Shown here one piece after another: positions 5,722 through 6,678 of a stretch of 6,678 nucleotides of DNA (positions are counted from its first letter, which is position 1; every line of letters begins with the position of its first letter). The position numbers were made by a program, and so were the translations under genes. The DNA comes from Candidatus Sediminicultor sextus (GTDB lineage: Bacteria > Atribacterota > Phoenicimicrobiia > Phoenicimicrobiales > Phoenicimicrobiaceae), in assembly GCA_014894735.1 (NCBI GenBank), contig JADBKX010000127.1, positions 2,972 to 9,649 on the forward strand, read 5' to 3'. A model generated the notes under the pieces. It did no database searches and was not told where the DNA came from. It saw only the letters and a program-made list of their open reading frames with translations.

Positions 5722-6678
5722 TTATTTAGCAGTCCATTTTTCCCAGTAGTTATCATAATCATATACCGGATGGGCAGTGATATAATTTTCCATGAACCAA
5801 TCAATATTCTCCGAATTTATCTGCACTGATGGGGCTTCCCACTCTCGTTTGTTCTCTGGAAGTGCAGCAACATCAATCTTCCCCATTTTAGCTGCAAGAG
5901 CGATTGCCAAACCTTCTCCAGCCTGCCATAGAGGATCTGTAGAAGCTGTAGCTACCGCTTCGCCATTTTTTATAGCTTCCAACATCTCAGGAATGGCATC
6001 AGCTCCGGCGACAGGAACTTTACCGGCAAGGCCTTTAGCTCTTAATGCCTCGAGAGAACCCATTGCCATAGAGTCATTCGCACACCATACAGCAGCCAAA
6101 TCGGGATTGGCAATTAGTGCATTGGCTGTCGCATTGAATGATTTTGCTTTTTCCCAGTCAGCAACTTCCCAACCGACAAGCTCGATCCCCGGATACTCTT
6201 TCAGTGCCTTTTGAAAGCCTTCCCAACGGCCAATAGCGGCATTGTTCCCTAACATTCCTTGAACTGCAAATACCTTACCTTTTCCGCCAATAGCATTAAA
6301 CAGAGTTTTCGCTGTTTCGTATCCAGTTGTAACACTATCTATCCCGATATGGGTGACCCAGTATTTATAGTCACTGACTTTAACATCAGCAGGCTTATTC
6401 CACTGAGTTACAAAATAAACTTTATTTTTTTCGCACTCAATAGCGATTGCCAAGGCATCTTGTCCCTCATTTGGATCAATAAGGAAAACAACCTCTCCTT
6501 TTGCCCGGGCAATTAAAGCTTTAATATCATTCAATTGTTTTTCGCTTGATCCCTCACAAGCAAGAATGACCAAATTCTTCTCCTGCCCTATGGACTGAGC
6601 ATACAACTTCCCGCCTTCACCAAGTGCTGCATGATAAGGGTTAGCCAAATCTCGTATCCCCACACCCAGTAAAATCGT
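5722..6678 (-). CDS. Sugar-type ABC transporter substrate-binding protein (periplasmic binding protein type I), 5' end outside the window
   Basis: Extracytoplasmic receptor that captures the ligand and delivers it to the permeases. 318 codons are visible. The frame stays open through the window edge (first visible residues TILLGVGIRDLANPYH), so the GTG at 6663 is internal and the signal peptide or lipobox is missing only because the window ends. Counting from the first visible residue, family motifs are NPY (13-15), QGMLGNNAAIGRWEGF (140-155), ANDSMAMG (200-207) and GADAIPEMLEAI (225-236), as in RbsB-like Peripla_BP_4 proteins. Compared with E. coli RbsB from memory, the ribose-contacting Asp-Arg pair after strand VITLDR is replaced in YFVTQWNKP (88-96), and the late Gln is replaced in ATASTDP (243-249). 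The ligand is therefore probably not ribose. A C-terminal extension (about 285-318) is rich in aromatic and acidic residues. The gene is visibly richer in G+C than its neighbours (33 of 60 bases at 6001-6060), common for highly expressed binding proteins. It is followed by a terminator-like hairpin. Confidence 0.93.
   Translation of the reverse strand, partial: TILLGVGIRDLANPYHAALGEGGKLYAQSIGQEKNLVILACEGSSEKQLNDIKALIARAKGEVVFLIDPNEGQDALAIAIECEKNKVYFVTQWNKPADVKVSDYKYWVTHIGIDSVTTGYETAKTLFNAIGGKGKVFAVQGMLGNNAAIGRWEGFQKALKEYPGIELVGWEVADWEKAKSFNATANALIANPDLAAVWCANDSMAMGSLEALRAKGLAGKVPVAGADAIPEMLEAIKNGEAVATASTDPLWQAGEGLAIALAAKMGKIDVAALPENKREWEAPSVQINSENIDWFMENYITAHPVYDYDNYWEKWTAK

Noticed and set aside
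5722..6663. Binding protein starting at the GTG at 6663
   Set aside because: The frame continues open to the window edge with TILLG, which fits the first beta strand of the family. A start at 6663 would cut into the fold and leave no export signal.

Overview
The window is a single-strand (all minus) cluster from an A+T-rich anaerobic bacterium. It holds most of a simple-sugar-type ABC importer operon followed by a tungsten/molybdopterin aldehyde:ferredoxin oxidoreductase (AOR) family enzyme. Strong purine-rich Shine-Dalgarno sites, low G+C, a probable TTG or GTG start and an oxygen-sensitive AOR enzyme suggest a low-G+C anaerobe, perhaps of the Clostridia or Negativicutes. That placement is inference; there is no phylogenetic marker gene here.

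In transcription order (right to left): (1) 6678-5722, a periplasmic/lipoprotein sugar-type substrate-binding protein whose first codons and signal peptide lie outside the window; (2) a 166-bp gap with a perfect 13-bp-stem terminator-like hairpin, two abutting short tandem repeats and a TATAAT box; (3) 5555-4536, an RbsC-type permease; (4) 4539-3001, a two-domain RbsA/MglA-type ATPase overlapping the permease by 4 bp; (5) 2983-2024, a second, different RbsC-type permease, 17 bp after the ATPase; (6) a 116-bp A+T-rich gap with no G+C-stem terminator but a possible -10 box; (7) 1907-54, the AOR-family oxidoreductase with a very strong ribosome binding site. The last 53 bp hold nothing convincing.

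Together genes 1-5 make one complete importer: a binding protein captures the ligand, a probable heterodimer of two permeases forms the channel, and a single fused tandem ATPase powers it. The AOR enzyme may act on the imported compound or on an aldehyde derived from it, passing electrons to ferredoxin. That link rests only on position and orientation. The two most notable points are the ATPase, whose defects all fall in one of its two composite ATP sites (Walker B 'DE' of the second domain is 'SH', and the first-domain signature is degenerate), and the pairing of an AOR enzyme with a CUT2-type importer. No mobile element, CRISPR array, tRNA or rRNA gene was seen.
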